The notes: generated by a model not told the origin, from the sequence alone. Positions 1 to 7,219 are shown, numbered from the stretch's first letter. The stretch: DNA of 44,599 nucleotides from a virus (IMGVR_UViG_3300045253_000092:1-44599); one strand, 5' to 3'. Numbers and translations: made by a program.

Positions 1-106
1 CGCGGCATCCCACGCGGCATCCCCCGCGGCATCCCACGCGGCATCCCCCGCGGCAGCCCACGCGGCAGCCCTCCCGGCATCCCACGCGGCAGCCCACGCG
101 GCATCC
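1..106. repeat. 12-bp tandem repeat array, left end
   Basis: Eight full 12-bp units plus a partial one. The consensus on the + strand is CGCGGCAKCCCN, with an occasional CCCGGC start. The array encodes the four-residue repeat of the leftward gene and continues at the right end of the window. It is exactly in codon phase, so gain or loss of units keeps the frame. Confidence 0.95.
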
Positions 107-564
107 GATGCCGTCCGCGCAGACTTCAGCACCGGCAATACATCGGTGGCCGTGACCTTCGTGATCTCCGGCAGCGCCCGAATCGCCGCCGCGTGGTCGA
201 CCAGGCTCGGTACGAGGTCTAGCCATGCCGGGGTAAACGTGCGGCAATACCAGTCGAGCACGAGATAGGACCGGCGCAGCTCAACCTCGTCACCGTCTGC
301 CGTTCCTAGAACGTCCCGAAGCAGCGGGCGCAGCAGGCGCGTGCGGTCGGGCTCTTGCAGCCGGTCATTCCACGCGACCATCAGACCGCGGATCGTCGGT
401 GCGACGCACCGCGGCTCATCGCTGTGCTTGCGGCCGGCCAGCCACGCCGCTACCTCCATTGCGCAATGGCCGTCAGCAAAGGATCGGTGCGATCCGTGGT
501 CGAGATTGATGGTGTCGAGGAGCGCCAAGCGATCCGCCAGGATGCGGGGCTGCGTCTTGCTCAT
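1..564 (-). CDS. Ala-rich 4-residue repeat protein, N-terminal part (continues across the window ends)
   Basis: Starts at ATG 564-562, overlapping the stop of the ERF-family gene in an ATGA junction, and stays open for 188 codons to base 1. Residues 1-150 are ordinary sequence (begins [16 protein letters not shown]; contains [14 protein letters not shown]) with no family I recognise. From about residue 153 it becomes a helix-favouring repeat of period four: a Trp, Gly or Arg, then Ala or Asp, then two Ala ([16 protein letters not shown]). The C-terminal part is at the other end of the window (44164-44599). Joining the two ends directly leaves one extra C that breaks the frame; a one-base overlap at the join restores it. 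The true repeat number is therefore unknown. The whole protein has at least about 330 residues. Function unknown. Confidence 0.8.
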   Translation of the reverse strand, partial: MSKTQPRILADRLALLDTINLDHGSHRSFADGHCAMEVAAWLAGRKHSDEPRCVAPTIRGLMVAWNDRLQEPDRTRLLRPLLRDVLGTADGDEVELRRSYLVLDWYCRTFTPAWLDLVPSLVDHAAAIRALPEITKVTATDVLPVLKSARTASDAAWAAAWDAGRAAAWAAAGDAAWDAAGDAAWDAA

Positions 565-1472
565 TTGTCGGCCTCCGGCGAGTTCGGCACGGCAGAGAAG
601 GGATCGTCGTCCATTGCCTCGGCGATCTTGCCCTGCAAGTATGCGGCAACGGCCGCGAGCTTGTCCGGCGGCAGCTTCTCCACGTCGGCCCACGTCTCGG
701 CGCCGCAGGCTTCCTCTACGAGCAGAGCCTTGGCGTCGCGGCCCAGTTTGCCCGTCGCGGGCACCAGGCGGTGGAGCAGGTCCTTGATGGTCGCCAGCAG
801 GGCGAAGGCGGCATCGGGATCGTGCCCGTTGGCCGGTGGCCCGAAAGCGGCGTCTATCGCCTCCGCCACGGCTGACGGCGGCGGGGCGAGGTCGGCAAGA
901 CGGCGCGGCGCAGGGGGGCCGCCGCTGGCCTTCAGCGCGGCGCCAAGCGGCTTGGACAGCGGCAGCTTGGCCGCCGCCACCACCTCGTGCTTTGTGTGAT
1001 CGGGGTCCAACGCGGCGTCGTCGGCCACCGGGATGGTGAAGGTCTGAAAATAGGCGTACTTCGTGGCGATGCTCATCGCCTTGTTAGCCGCCTTGTCGGC
1101 GGTGTCCATCGCCTCGCCCACGGTGACGGTGGATACGCTGGAGCCGTCGCTAGCCCAAAACGTCGTGCGCTGAGTCAGCCGGACGTGGAAGATGACTCCA
1201 CCCTTGGCTGTCTGGCGCTCGGTGTAGTGCGGGCCGTCGAGTACCTCCGAGGTGGTGAACACTCCGTGCTCGCAGAGCGGCCCGTGCGCGGCGTTGTACA
1301 CGTCGTCGATGCCGCGGAAGTGGAAGCCTTGCTGCTGGTTTTTACGGTCCTTGCCTATGGATCCGATGGCATGGGCGATCTTCGGCATCAGCCCGTAGAT
1401 CAGCGGGGGCGCCGGTACCGCCCACCTCGTTTCCGTCTGCCAGTCAGCGTCGTGGGTCGTTGAGGGCTGCAT
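561..1472 (-). CDS. erf: ERF-family single-strand DNA annealing protein
   Basis: Predicted recombinase that anneals complementary single strands in phage recombination, working with the nuclease encoded just upstream. Residues about 25-170 carry the ERF hallmarks: an Ile-Gly-Lys-Asp-x-Lys-Asn stretch running into a GFHFRGIDDVYNAA segment (residues about 40-62), a VGEAMDTADKAANKAMS segment and an ATKYAY motif. The C-terminal 110 residues are Ala/Pro-rich and probably a flexible tail for partner binding. Length (303 aa) is normal or slightly long for the family. The start ATG lies 29 bases inside the end of the exonuclease gene, suggesting translational coupling. Family call is firm; the exact partner is inferred from position. 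Confidence 0.9.
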   Translation of the reverse strand: MQPSTTHDADWQTETRWAVPAPPLIYGLMPKIAHAIGSIGKDRKNQQQGFHFRGIDDVYNAAHGPLCEHGVFTTSEVLDGPHYTERQTAKGGVIFHVRLTQRTTFWASDGSSVSTVTVGEAMDTADKAANKAMSIATKYAYFQTFTIPVADDAALDPDHTKHEVVAAAKLPLSKPLGAALKASGGPPAPRRLADLAPPPSAVAEAIDAAFGPPANGHDPDAAFALLATIKDLLHRLVPATGKLGRDAKALLVEEACGAETWADVEKLPPDKLAAVAAYLQGKIAEAMDDDPFSAVPNSPEADK

Positions 1473-2354
1473 CGGTATCCTCCCTGTTGGCCCGTAGGCC
1501 CTGCATCACGTCCTCTGCGATGGCCCATGCCGGCGCCTCGATCTCCACCAGGTCCTCGCCGTAGCCTGGCCAGTGGTCTGTCCGCAAGCACTCCTCCCAC
1601 ATAGCGACGGCGCGACGCCACTGCCTCGCGCCCAGCGCCAGCAGCTCGCGGGACGGCGCCGCCTGGATGACGCCATAGGGCTCCTCCACCTCAGCGATGA
1701 GCCAGAGGTAAGACACCCGCCCGGCGTTCTCCGGCACCAGCGTCTCTACGGCCTCGGTGTAGGCGGCAGCCGAGACGTGCCATCCGTACTTGACGGCGTG
1801 AGCGCCCCTGGAAGCGTCCCGTGCGTTGGCGGTGGTCTTGAGATCCGCGATGACGGCCGCGCCATCCTGCGGCAGCGCGTCCATGCGTCCACGGCAGAGG
1901 ACACCGCCCGCGGACTTCCAGAGCGCTGTTACTTCATGGCGCATGCCCTCCAGTTCGGGAATCTGGCAGCGGATGGCGCTGGCTGCCCGCTGGAGCCCCG
2001 CGAGCTTCGCGGGGAGTATGGGGATAGTCCCTCGCGCCCTCGCGGCGTCTCGGGCCTCCTGTGCCACCTTGGTACGGTAGTCCTTGGCGTCCACCACTAC
2101 CAGCTCGGCTCCGCCGCCCAAGAGCATGTCGTGGATGATGGAGCCGGTGTCCAGGGCGGCGCTGCTCTCGTCTGCCGGCCGGGACATGCCCAGCCGGGGA
2201 TGGGCGAGGTAGGAGTGCGCCGGGCTCCTGGTGAGCAGTAGGTGCGCGAGAGACGCGGAAAGCGTCGGCGTCTCGGCCAGATCGTCGGCGTGGTAGCGGG
2301 CATGCGAGATGCCCGCGTGCAGGCCCTCCGTCAGCGCCCCTGAGAGTAGTTCGG

Positions 2355-2358
<4 letters not shown>
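1444..2358 (-). CDS. PD-(D/E)XK exonuclease, RecE/DUF3799-like
   Basis: Probable 5'-3' exonuclease that makes single-stranded tails for the ERF-type annealer encoded next. The start is taken as GTG 2358-2356 because it overlaps the upstream stop in a GTGA junction; the open frame upstream of it is antisense to, or out of frame with, the Ala-rich repeat and is not credible. In the 304-residue product I see a G-x-I-x-H motif (TGSIIHDML, H76), an Asp at 160 in GRMD, and a D172-L-K174 pair in VIADLKTT, which together form the expected PD-(D/E)XK active site, then a YGWHVSAAAY helix typical of YqaJ/RecE-type nucleases. It is near the usual size for phage nucleases of this type. Confidence 0.85.
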
Positions 2359-2944
<586 letters not shown>

Positions 2945-2948
<4 letters not shown>

Positions 2949-3103
2949 GGCTGCGCCCCTGAAAGCGCCTCGTTCACGAGGGCGCGGCAGGCGGCCAGGC
3001 CGCCGATGTGGAGGCTGTCGCGCATCCAGCGAGCGAGCCCCTCGGCGTCTCCCTTGTGCTGGTCAAGCCAGCGCAGGACCATCGCGCGGGTATCAGCGCT
3101 CAC
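2945..3103 (-). CDS. Small hypothetical protein, 52 aa
   Basis: GTG start (3103-3101) overlapping the stop of the 95-residue protein, and a stop overlapping the start of the Imm-5-like gene, so it is held by GTGA junctions at both ends. Product begins VSADTRAMVLRWLDQHKGD and contains ARWMRDSLHIGG; it is predicted to be all helical and roughly neutral. No family recognised. The tight junctions are the main reason to accept it. Confidence 0.7.
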
Positions 3104-3387
3104 GGCCGGGGCTCCGCGGTGAGCTGGACGATCTGGCCGCAGGTGGTGACGACGAGATGGTCTCCCGGCTTGAACATCGCAGCGTCCTTGCGGATCTTGT
3201 CCGCTAGGAACGGCGGGCAGTCCGGCTCGATGGTGAGGCGCAGGCCACGATAGGACAGGAAAGCTAGGCGCTTGTAATCGCCGTTGGCGGTCGCGCCCCG
3301 ATCCGCGTAGACGACGCCTTCCGGGTACAAGCCGCAGAAGAGCCGCTGGTGTTGCGTGACGTGGCCGGCGTAAGGCTTCTCGCTCAT
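3100..3387 (-). CDS. Hypothetical protein, 95 aa
   Basis: ATG start with an AAAGGTAGG-type ribosome site a few bases upstream. The product (MSEKPYAGHVTQHQRLF...) looks like a small beta-rich domain with GLYPEGVVY, YKRLAFLSYRGLRLTIEPDCP and GDHLVVTTCGQIVQL segments. No signal peptide or membrane segment. No family recognised. It lies in the early leftward operon and its stop overlaps the next start. Confidence 0.7.
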   Translation of the reverse strand: MSEKPYAGHVTQHQRLFCGLYPEGVVYADRGATANGDYKRLAFLSYRGLRLTIEPDCPPFLADKIRKDAAMFKPGDHLVVTTCGQIVQLTAEPRP

Positions 3388-3420
3388 GGTGGCCTACCTT
3401 TCTCGACGTTGTGGAGGGTA

Positions 3421-3469
3421 AGTCCTCCGCTCTGCCGCGCCCGCTGTCGGGCCGGCAGGGCGCAGGACT
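3421..3469 (-). other. Intergenic stem-loop
   Basis: AGTCCT (3421-3426) pairs with AGGACT (3464-3469) and GCGCCC (3437-3442) with GGGCGC (3458-3463), leaving a 10-base bulge on one side. It begins at the stop codon of the 76-residue gene and could attenuate leftward transcription. No T-run follows, so a classical intrinsic terminator is not supported. Confidence 0.3.
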
Positions 3470-3699
3470 CAGCCGCCGTTAGCCGTGGCGTAGCAGCCTT
3501 CCGGCGTGTACTGGAGGGCGTTCCACCACGCCTCGTGCGCCTTGAGCATCTGCGGCACGTAGGCCGCGCCGCTGTCATCGCTGCGCCACGCCCTCACCAT
3601 GCGGTCGTAGGCCAGCAGGGCGTCGAGCCGAGCCTGATACTCGGCGGGCGTCAGACAGCGGTAGGTGGAGCGGTTGAAAGCCATTTGGAGGGCGCTCAT
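3469..3699 (-). CDS. Hypothetical protein, 76 aa
   Basis: ATG start preceded by a strong GAGGAG ribosome site. The product (MSALQMAFNRSTYRCLTPAEYQ...) has a helical middle with LDALLAYDRMVRAWRSDD and an aromatic-rich end (HEAWWNALQYTPEGCYA). No family recognised. Second gene of the leftward operon. Confidence 0.65.
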   Translation of the reverse strand: MSALQMAFNRSTYRCLTPAEYQARLDALLAYDRMVRAWRSDDSGAAYVPQMLKAHEAWWNALQYTPEGCYATANGG

Positions 3700-3711
3700 G
3701 GTCGTTTCTCC

Positions 3712-3933
3712 TCAGAGCCCGAGTGCGGCATCAGCGGCGGCGCAACGCTCTTTCCATTCCGCATCCCACTTCGCCGTCAGGACGCGGGCCTCGGCTTGCC
3801 GTTGCTCGTAGCCTTCCGCGTCGCCGTTCCGCCTGTGCCAAGCCGCGAGAATGGGGCGGTTGCGGCAGCCGTCGCAGCAGATCTTGCCGCAGTAAGCCGA
3901 CAGGCACGTAGTGGGATAGCTGACCTTCGCCAT
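3712..3933 (-). CDS. Small Cys-rich protein, 73 aa, first gene of leftward operon
   Basis: The frame is open further upstream, but the ATG at 3933 has a near-perfect GGAGG site seven bases away, and the upstream part runs into the promoter, so I start here. Residues 10-22 hold five cysteines (TCLSAYCGKICCDGC), probably a zinc-binding knuckle. The rest is a charged helix (EGYEQRQAEARVLTAKWDAEW). It is the first gene after the leftward promoter, hence very early. Its 15-base leader-start segment recurs exactly at 39497-39511. Possible small regulator or host-takeover factor; unproven. Confidence 0.7.
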   Translation of the reverse strand: MAKVSYPTTCLSAYCGKICCDGCRNRPILAAWHRRNGDAEGYEQRQAEARVLTAKWDAEWKERCAAADAALGL

Positions 3934-4062
3934 AGAAGCCTCCAGAACCCCGGCAACCGGCCGACCGCCCGAATGGGTGTCGAGGCCGAGCGAACGATCA
4001 GCCGGCGCCGGGGAAGTCTGAGGATGGGTGGTGGGGACTGGCATCTCGGCCTCGACCTGCAC

Positions 4063-4091
4063 AGAGTAGCAAATGGTATGTACCCTGTCAA
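4063..4091 (-). promoter_or_regulatory. Leftward early promoter (sigma70-type)
   Basis: On the minus strand: TTGACA (4091-4086), exactly 17 bp, then TACTCT (4068-4063). The -35 is perfect; the -10 keeps the TA and final T. Predicted start is near 4056, giving a leader of about 120 bases before the first gene at 3933. A copy of the GGTATGTACC palindrome (4075-4084) lies in the spacer, a classic place for a repressor to block RNA polymerase. Confidence 0.8.
4075..4084. promoter_or_regulatory. Putative operator, copy 1 (GGTATGTACC)
   Basis: Ten-base near-palindrome inside the spacer of the leftward promoter. Same motif as at 4149, 5811 and 11909. Confidence 0.55.
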
Positions 4092-4148
4092 TAGGCCACG
4101 ACGCCCGCTTCTCAATCCCTTACATCTGTCACACGGCACACTAGGTGT

Positions 4149-4158
4149 AGTATGTACC
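4149..4158. promoter_or_regulatory. Putative operator, copy 2 (AGTATGTACC)
   Basis: Nine of ten bases match the motif. It overlaps the ATG (4152) of the first rightward gene, 65 bp from copy 1, so the two copies flank the divergent control region. A weak -35/-10 pair (CTTACA at 4119, TAGGTG at 4142) would give a transcript with almost no leader. Confidence 0.45.
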
Positions 4159-4394
4159 GCGTGGCAGCACCACAAGAGAAGCGCTCCGCGAGGCATCGGG
4201 CGAGCTTGACGCTCGACCACGGGCGCATCCAGGAGATCCTACGCGGCCTCGACCGCGCCGCTCCCCTCAACGTCAAGCGCGCGGAGCTAAGACAGCTCGT
4301 CGGAGCTTGGCTCGTCGTCAACGCCAGGACCATCGACAAGGTGCCGCTAAGCCCCGCAGATGCCGCCAGGGAGCCGCGACGCCTAACAGGTTAG
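4152..4394 (+). CDS. Small basic protein, 80 aa, first rightward gene
   Basis: Starts at an ATG embedded in an operator-like site and ends at TAG 4392-4394. The product (MYRVAAPQEKRSARHRASLTL...) is Arg-rich with a predicted helix pair (HGRIQEILRGLDR and KRAELRQLVGAWLVV). No ribosome site is visible, which fits a leaderless message. Position opposite the leftward promoter is typical for a regulator, but no DNA-binding family is recognised. It could also be a spurious frame. Confidence 0.5.
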   Translation: MYRVAAPQEKRSARHRASLTLDHGRIQEILRGLDRAAPLNVKRAELRQLVGAWLVVNARTIDKVPLSPADAAREPRRLTG

Positions 4395-4733
4395 TACTTG
4401 GAAAAAGGTCATTCCAAAAAACCGTGTCAAGCCCCTACGCGGTCCCCTAGAATCAGTCACTTACAGTCGCCGCCGTCAGACCCCGTGCTACTCTACGCGC
4501 ACCCCCTAAATCCCTCAGACGCGCGCGCGCCCGGCTTCTAACTCTGAAGCCAACTGACGACGACGGGCAACAGACAGACCGCAGCAGCCGCCAGGAGGAC
4601 CGAGCGCAGCGGATGACCACCGCCGGACACGCAGCCCACGCGATCCGGCGGAAGAGCCGTGAACAACAAGAACACGGAACACCCCCTCCAGCCTGCGCCA
4701 CGACCTCGCAACAGAACACGGCGCAGCCAGCGA

Positions 4734-4771
4734 AGCCAGCCCGCGACCTGCCGGACGTCCGCGGGCTGGCT
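4734..4771. repeat. Perfect 12-bp inverted repeat (hairpin)
   Basis: AGCCAGCCCGCG (4734-4745) and its exact complement (4760-4771) around a 14-base loop. Very stable as RNA or cruciform. No T-run follows on either strand, so a simple terminator is unlikely. Confidence 0.8.
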
Positions 4772-4806
4772 GGTCCTGGAAGCTGCTGCGTGACCACAGA
4801 AGGACC

Positions 4807-4834
4807 GGAGGGCAACTGCTGTTGACGGCCCTCC
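4807..4834. repeat. 7-bp inverted repeat
   Basis: GGAGGGC (4807-4813) and GCCCTCC (4828-4834) around a 14-base loop, the same loop length as the stronger hairpin 36 bases upstream. May be part of one folded RNA. Confidence 0.5.
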
Positions 4835-5207
4835 TCTGACGAGCGAACGGCTGCTGAGCTACACCGGACGGCTTGCGAGTCTCCCACGGCGCCGGGTGCT
4901 ACGCGTCAGCGGAGCACAGCGCCGGTAACAGCGCGCGCGAGGGGTACGCCACAGCTTCCCCTCGGCTCCGCTCCGCTCCCCGCGCCACTGCCGAAAGCAC
5001 ACACACCCCCGTCCCGGACTTGCAGACGCCGCGGGCGGAAAGAAAGTCGCCCTACACATCGCCAATAGTTTCGCGGGTCCCCCCGGTTTTGCCGTTAGCC
5101 CGCGTGGCTTCGTCTCTTCGTTGTCGTAGTCAGGATTCAGGGCGCAAGGTGAGTGGTGCTCCGGATCGGGAGGTGTAGCGGACTCGCAACAGGAGTAGAA
5201 TGGAGCG

Positions 5208-5489
5208 GTGCTGTTCTTCGAGGTCATAGTCGTAGCGCTGTTGCTAGGACTTCACTGGAGGCTGTGGACGATGAGCAAGGAAGTGGACGATCTGACGGCG
5301 GCGGTGGCGTCGTTGACGCAGGCGGTGTCGGATGCGAGCGCGGAGCTGTCTTCACTGGCGTCGGCGCTGGTGGCGAGCCAGAGCGATCCGGCGGCGGTGG
5401 AGTCTCTGGCGGGCCAGGTGAGCGCGCAGGCGTCGGCGCTAGAGGCGGCAGTGGCGGCGGCGAAGCCGGCTCCTCCCGCGGCGCCGTAG
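5208..5489 (+). CDS. Small membrane-anchored coiled-coil protein
   Basis: From GTG 5208 the product is 93 aa: a hydrophobic segment (LFFEVIVVALLLGLHW, residues 2-17), then a Ser/Ala-rich coiled-coil (KEVDDLTAAVASLTQAVSD and onwards) and an Ala/Pro-rich end. An ATG at 5271 with a better ribosome site (GGAGG nine bases upstream) would give a 72-residue soluble coiled-coil without the membrane segment. Both starts are possible. Short proteins with this coiled-coil are common in phages; role unknown. Confidence 0.65.
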   Translation: MLFFEVIVVALLLGLHWRLWTMSKEVDDLTAAVASLTQAVSDASAELSSLASALVASQSDPAAVESLAGQVSAQASALEAAVAAAKPAPPAAP

Positions 5490-5500
5490 ATTCGGGGCCT

Positions 5501-5575
5501 CGTGGCCGCCGGATTGGCTCTGCGGGGTTCCCGGCAATTCTGCCGAGAAAACAGACGTTCGGTCCGGCGGCCACG
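5501..5575. other. Nested inverted repeat: 13-bp outer stem with inner hairpin
   Basis: CGTGGCCGCCGGA (5501-5513) pairs perfectly with 5563-5575. Between them lies a second perfect hairpin, CGGCA-ATTC-TGCCG (5532-5545). The whole fills the gap between two small membrane-protein genes. It is not a tRNA (no cloverleaf) and has no T-run. A structured RNA, a processing site or a site-specific DNA element are possible. Confidence 0.6.
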
Positions 5576-5597
5576 ATCTTAAGTGGAGGGCATCGCC

Positions 5598-5789
5598 ATG
5601 AACGTACTTGTCCTCATCGTCGTACTCTTCCTGCTCTTCGGCGGTGGCGGCTACTGGTACGGTGACGGCACGCAACGCTGGCGCCCCGGTCCCGGCCTCG
5701 GTGGCGGCATCGGACTGCTGCTCGTCGTGCTGCTGGTCCTGTGGCTGCTGGGCTACCTCGGCGGCGGCGGCACCTACCTTCACCGCTAG
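5598..5789 (+). CDS. DUF3309-like small membrane protein, 63 aa
   Basis: ATG 5598 with GGAGGG upstream. Two hydrophobic segments (residues 2-16 VLVLIVVLFLLFGG and about 41-58 IGLLLVVLLVLWLLG) flank a GYWYGDGTQRWRPGPG linker. The order membrane segment, aromatic-Gly linker, GGGIGLLL, second segment matches the small DUF3309 family, widespread in proteobacteria and their phages. Function of the family unknown. It could act on the host membrane early in infection. Confidence 0.7.
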   Translation: MNVLVLIVVLFLLFGGGGYWYGDGTQRWRPGPGLGGGIGLLLVVLLVLWLLGYLGGGGTYLHR

Positions 5790-5793
5790 CCCC

Positions 5794-5822
5794 TTGACAG
5801 CGGCGGCGTAGGTATGTACCAT
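5794..5822 (+). promoter_or_regulatory. Rightward promoter with operator over -10
   Basis: TTGACA (5794-5799), exactly 17 bp, TACCAT (5817-5822). The operator motif GGTATGTACC (5811-5820) covers the -10. Predicted start near 5829-5830 is at the ATG (5831) of the next gene, so the message would be leaderless. Confidence 0.7.
5811..5820. promoter_or_regulatory. Putative operator, copy 3 (GGTATGTACC)
   Basis: Identical to copy 1, overlapping the -10 of the rightward promoter. Confidence 0.55.
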
Positions 5823-5830
5823 CATCGGTG

Positions 5831-6229
5831 ATGGGTACGCCGTCGTTCAACGAGCTTATTAACGTGGCCGGCAAGGCGCTGGCGATGGAAGACGCGCGCC
5901 TGGAGGCGGCGCGGCTGCGCCGCGAGCGCAACGCCTGTCTCTGCGAGGTGGCCGAGCCGCCCGAGTATGACGTTGGGAGCGACGGCACGCAGCCGTGCTG
6001 GAAGCAGTGGGACGACGAGCATCGGGACGACGGCGTCGTTCCTGTGCGCAACCCGAAAGGCAACTGGTGTCCGACGTGCCTGCGCCGCGAGGAGCTACAC
6101 GAGGCATTCATTGCTGCCGGACGCTTGCTGTCGAGCCGAAAGGGAGCGCTCGCAAGCGCCTGTCGAGCGTTTCACCGCTGCCCGAAAGATCAACCGCTGG
6201 CGTTCATCGATGTGGAGCGCTCGTCCTGA
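5831..6229 (+). CDS. Hypothetical Cys-containing protein, 132 aa
   Basis: ATG 5831 (a GTG directly before it would add one residue). No ribosome site: the promoter predicts a transcript starting at the ATG. Residues 1-35 form a helix (FNELINVAGKALAMEDARLEAARLRR); then CLCE, PCWKQW and a WCPTCLRREELHEAF knuckle suggest a zinc site; a helix and a CRAFHRCP segment follow. No family recognised. First gene of the main rightward unit; its stop overlaps the next start (ATG at 6229). Confidence 0.65.
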   Translation: MGTPSFNELINVAGKALAMEDARLEAARLRRERNACLCEVAEPPEYDVGSDGTQPCWKQWDDEHRDDGVVPVRNPKGNWCPTCLRREELHEAFIAAGRLLSSRKGALASACRAFHRCPKDQPLAFIDVERSS

Positions 6230-6375
6230 TGGGACGCCTGCCGCACAGTTCGTTTCGGATCTCGCCCGAGGGCAAGAGGCTTCTCGGGCTGTTGGCGTTT
6301 CACCTTGGGATGTCTCGGACGCAGGTGTTGGAGCTTCTGGTGCGGGAGGCGGCCAGGTCGGTGGGAGTGTCGTGA
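6229..6375 (+). CDS. Ribbon-helix-helix (CopG/Arc-like) DNA-binding protein, 48 aa
   Basis: ATG overlaps the previous stop (TGATG). The product has the full ribbon-helix-helix plan: a strand HSSFRIS (residues 6-12), helix A PEGKRLLGLLAFHLG, a Met-Ser turn, and helix B RTQVLELLVREAARSVG. The length is right for the family. Such proteins dimerise and bind short palindromes, so it is a candidate ligand for the GGTATGTACC sites, but no direct evidence links them. Confidence 0.75.
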   Translation: MGRLPHSSFRISPEGKRLLGLLAFHLGMSRTQVLELLVREAARSVGVS

Positions 6376-6376
6376 G

Positions 6377-6541
6377 ATGGACGAGCGCAAGGGACGGCAG
6401 GACGTGCTAGCGGCACTGCGGCAGGCGACGGAGAGAATCCTGCGCCCGGCCGTGGTGGGACCGCTCACGCCTGCGGACCGGGAGCTGCTGTCTCGTCTCG
6501 AGATTCTGTGGCCGGATCCGAAGACTACGGAGGGGACATGA
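6377..6541 (+). CDS. Small hypothetical protein, 54 aa
   Basis: ATG two bases after the ribbon-helix-helix stop, ending in an overlap with the next start. Product begins MDERKGRQDVLAALRQATER and continues ILRPAVVGPLTPADRELLSRLEILW. Predicted two-helix protein. No family recognised; accepted because it fills the gap exactly. Confidence 0.6.
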   Translation: MDERKGRQDVLAALRQATERILRPAVVGPLTPADRELLSRLEILWPDPKTTEGT

Positions 6542-6741
6542 AGCTGACGAGCAAGAAGCGGGACAGTCTGAAGAAGAGCACCTTTGCCCTGCCCGGGGAG
6601 CGGAAGTATCCGATACCCGATGCCAGTCACGCCGCGAACGCGAAGGCGCGTGCGGAGCAGCAGTTCAAGGCCGGCCACCTGTCGGTGGGCGAGAAAGAGA
6701 CGATCGACGCCAAGGCCGACCGCAAGCTCCGGGGGAAGTAG
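6538..6741 (+). CDS. Small phage protein of the ALPGxRKYPI type, 67 aa
   Basis: ATG 6538 overlaps the previous stop (ATGA). The product has a conserved phage signature: a Lys-rich start (KLTSKKRDSLKKS), FALPGERKYPIPDASHAANAKARA, a Gln-rich helix and a basic end (KADRKLRGK). Proteins with this motif are common in phage genomes and usually lie near capsid or packaging genes. Their role is unknown; a nucleic-acid-binding or capsid-associated part is plausible. Confidence 0.75.
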   Translation: MKLTSKKRDSLKKSTFALPGERKYPIPDASHAANAKARAEQQFKAGHLSVGEKETIDAKADRKLRGK

Positions 6742-6744
6742 CCG

Positions 6745-7125
6745 GTGGCCGACGCAGAGCCGTTCGTTGTCCTGGCTTGGGCTCTCTTGGAGACCCTCCA
6801 GTGTCGCTTGGACAGGCCGGTAGATCAGCACGACGCCAAGCCGATCCTGCGGGCATCCAAAACCATCCACGGCCTGGAGATTCCTAGAGAGCCGCTCATC
6901 ACCGAGGTGGAACGCGCGCTATCGGTTAGGTTTAACGAGCGCAGCCGCGAGGACTTGGAACGAAGCCACGCCACCCGCGAGATGAAGGCCGACATTGGAC
7001 TCTTGACCACGCGGATGGCACAGCTACAGGGAGAGATCGATGCCCTACGACGAGGTGATGCACAAGTGGAAGGCGGGGAAGCTGCACTCGGGAAGCAAGA
7101 AGGGTCCGCAGGTGACGAGCCATAA
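6745..7125 (+). CDS. Hypothetical protein, 126 aa, helical
   Basis: GTG 6745, three bases after the previous stop. N-terminal half contains PFVVLAWALLETLQCRLDRPV and KTIHGLEIPREPLI; C-terminal half is a coiled-coil (EMKADIGLLTTRMAQLQGEIDALRRG). No family recognised. Its last 86 bases overlap, in another frame, the well-supported gene starting at 7040. Confidence 0.55.
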   Translation: MADAEPFVVLAWALLETLQCRLDRPVDQHDAKPILRASKTIHGLEIPREPLITEVERALSVRFNERSREDLERSHATREMKADIGLLTTRMAQLQGEIDALRRGDAQVEGGEAALGKQEGSAGDEP

Positions 7126-7219
7126 GCAAGCGGAAGCAATCATGCTCTCCGAGAAGCGGAAGTCCGAGGGCGGCAAGGCCGCCGAGTACAAGCCGAAGGG
7201 CAAGGGCAAGAAGCGGTGA
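7040..7219 (+). CDS. DUF6496-like small basic phage protein, 59 aa
   Basis: ATG 7040 with GGGAGAG six bases upstream. The product shows the typical signature of this small family: MPYDEVMHKWKAGKLHSGS, a KKGPQVTSHKQAEAIMLSEK core and a Lys-rich tail ending KPKGKGKKR. Strongly basic, so possibly nucleic-acid binding. Family function unknown. It overlaps the end of the previous gene by 86 bases, and its TGA overlaps the next GTG. Confidence 0.8.
   Translation: MPYDEVMHKWKAGKLHSGSKKGPQVTSHKQAEAIMLSEKRKSEGGKAAEYKPKGKGKKR

Larger units (their letters stand above)
4395..5207. other. About 810 bp without a convincing gene
   Basis: Separates the first small rightward gene from the next one. Frames present here are Ser/Arg/Pro-rich and lack good ribosome sites. 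It starts with an A/T-rich patch (TTGGAA at 4398-4403 paired with TTCCAA at 4412-4417, then an A-run), contains a CGCGCGCGCGC run near 4521, a strong 12-bp hairpin (4734-4771) and a 7-bp hairpin (4807-4834). It may hold an origin, a non-coding RNA or packaging signals; the sequence does not decide between these. Confidence 0.5.

Noticed and set aside
1-106. CRISPR array
   Set aside because: Units are 12 bp, directly adjacent with no spacers, in codon phase.
3384-3578. 64-residue leftward frame
   Set aside because: Overlaps two better supported genes and the intergenic hairpin; Arg/Thr-rich shadow.
4613-4825. 70-residue frame in the non-coding block
   Set aside because: No usable ribosome site, contains the 12-bp hairpin, composition unlike neighbours.
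4873-5178. 101-residue frame in the non-coding block
   Set aside because: Ser/Arg/Pro-rich, no ribosome site, low codon bias.
5501-5575. tRNA gene
   Set aside because: The 13-bp stem and single inner hairpin do not give a cloverleaf or a TPsiC arm.
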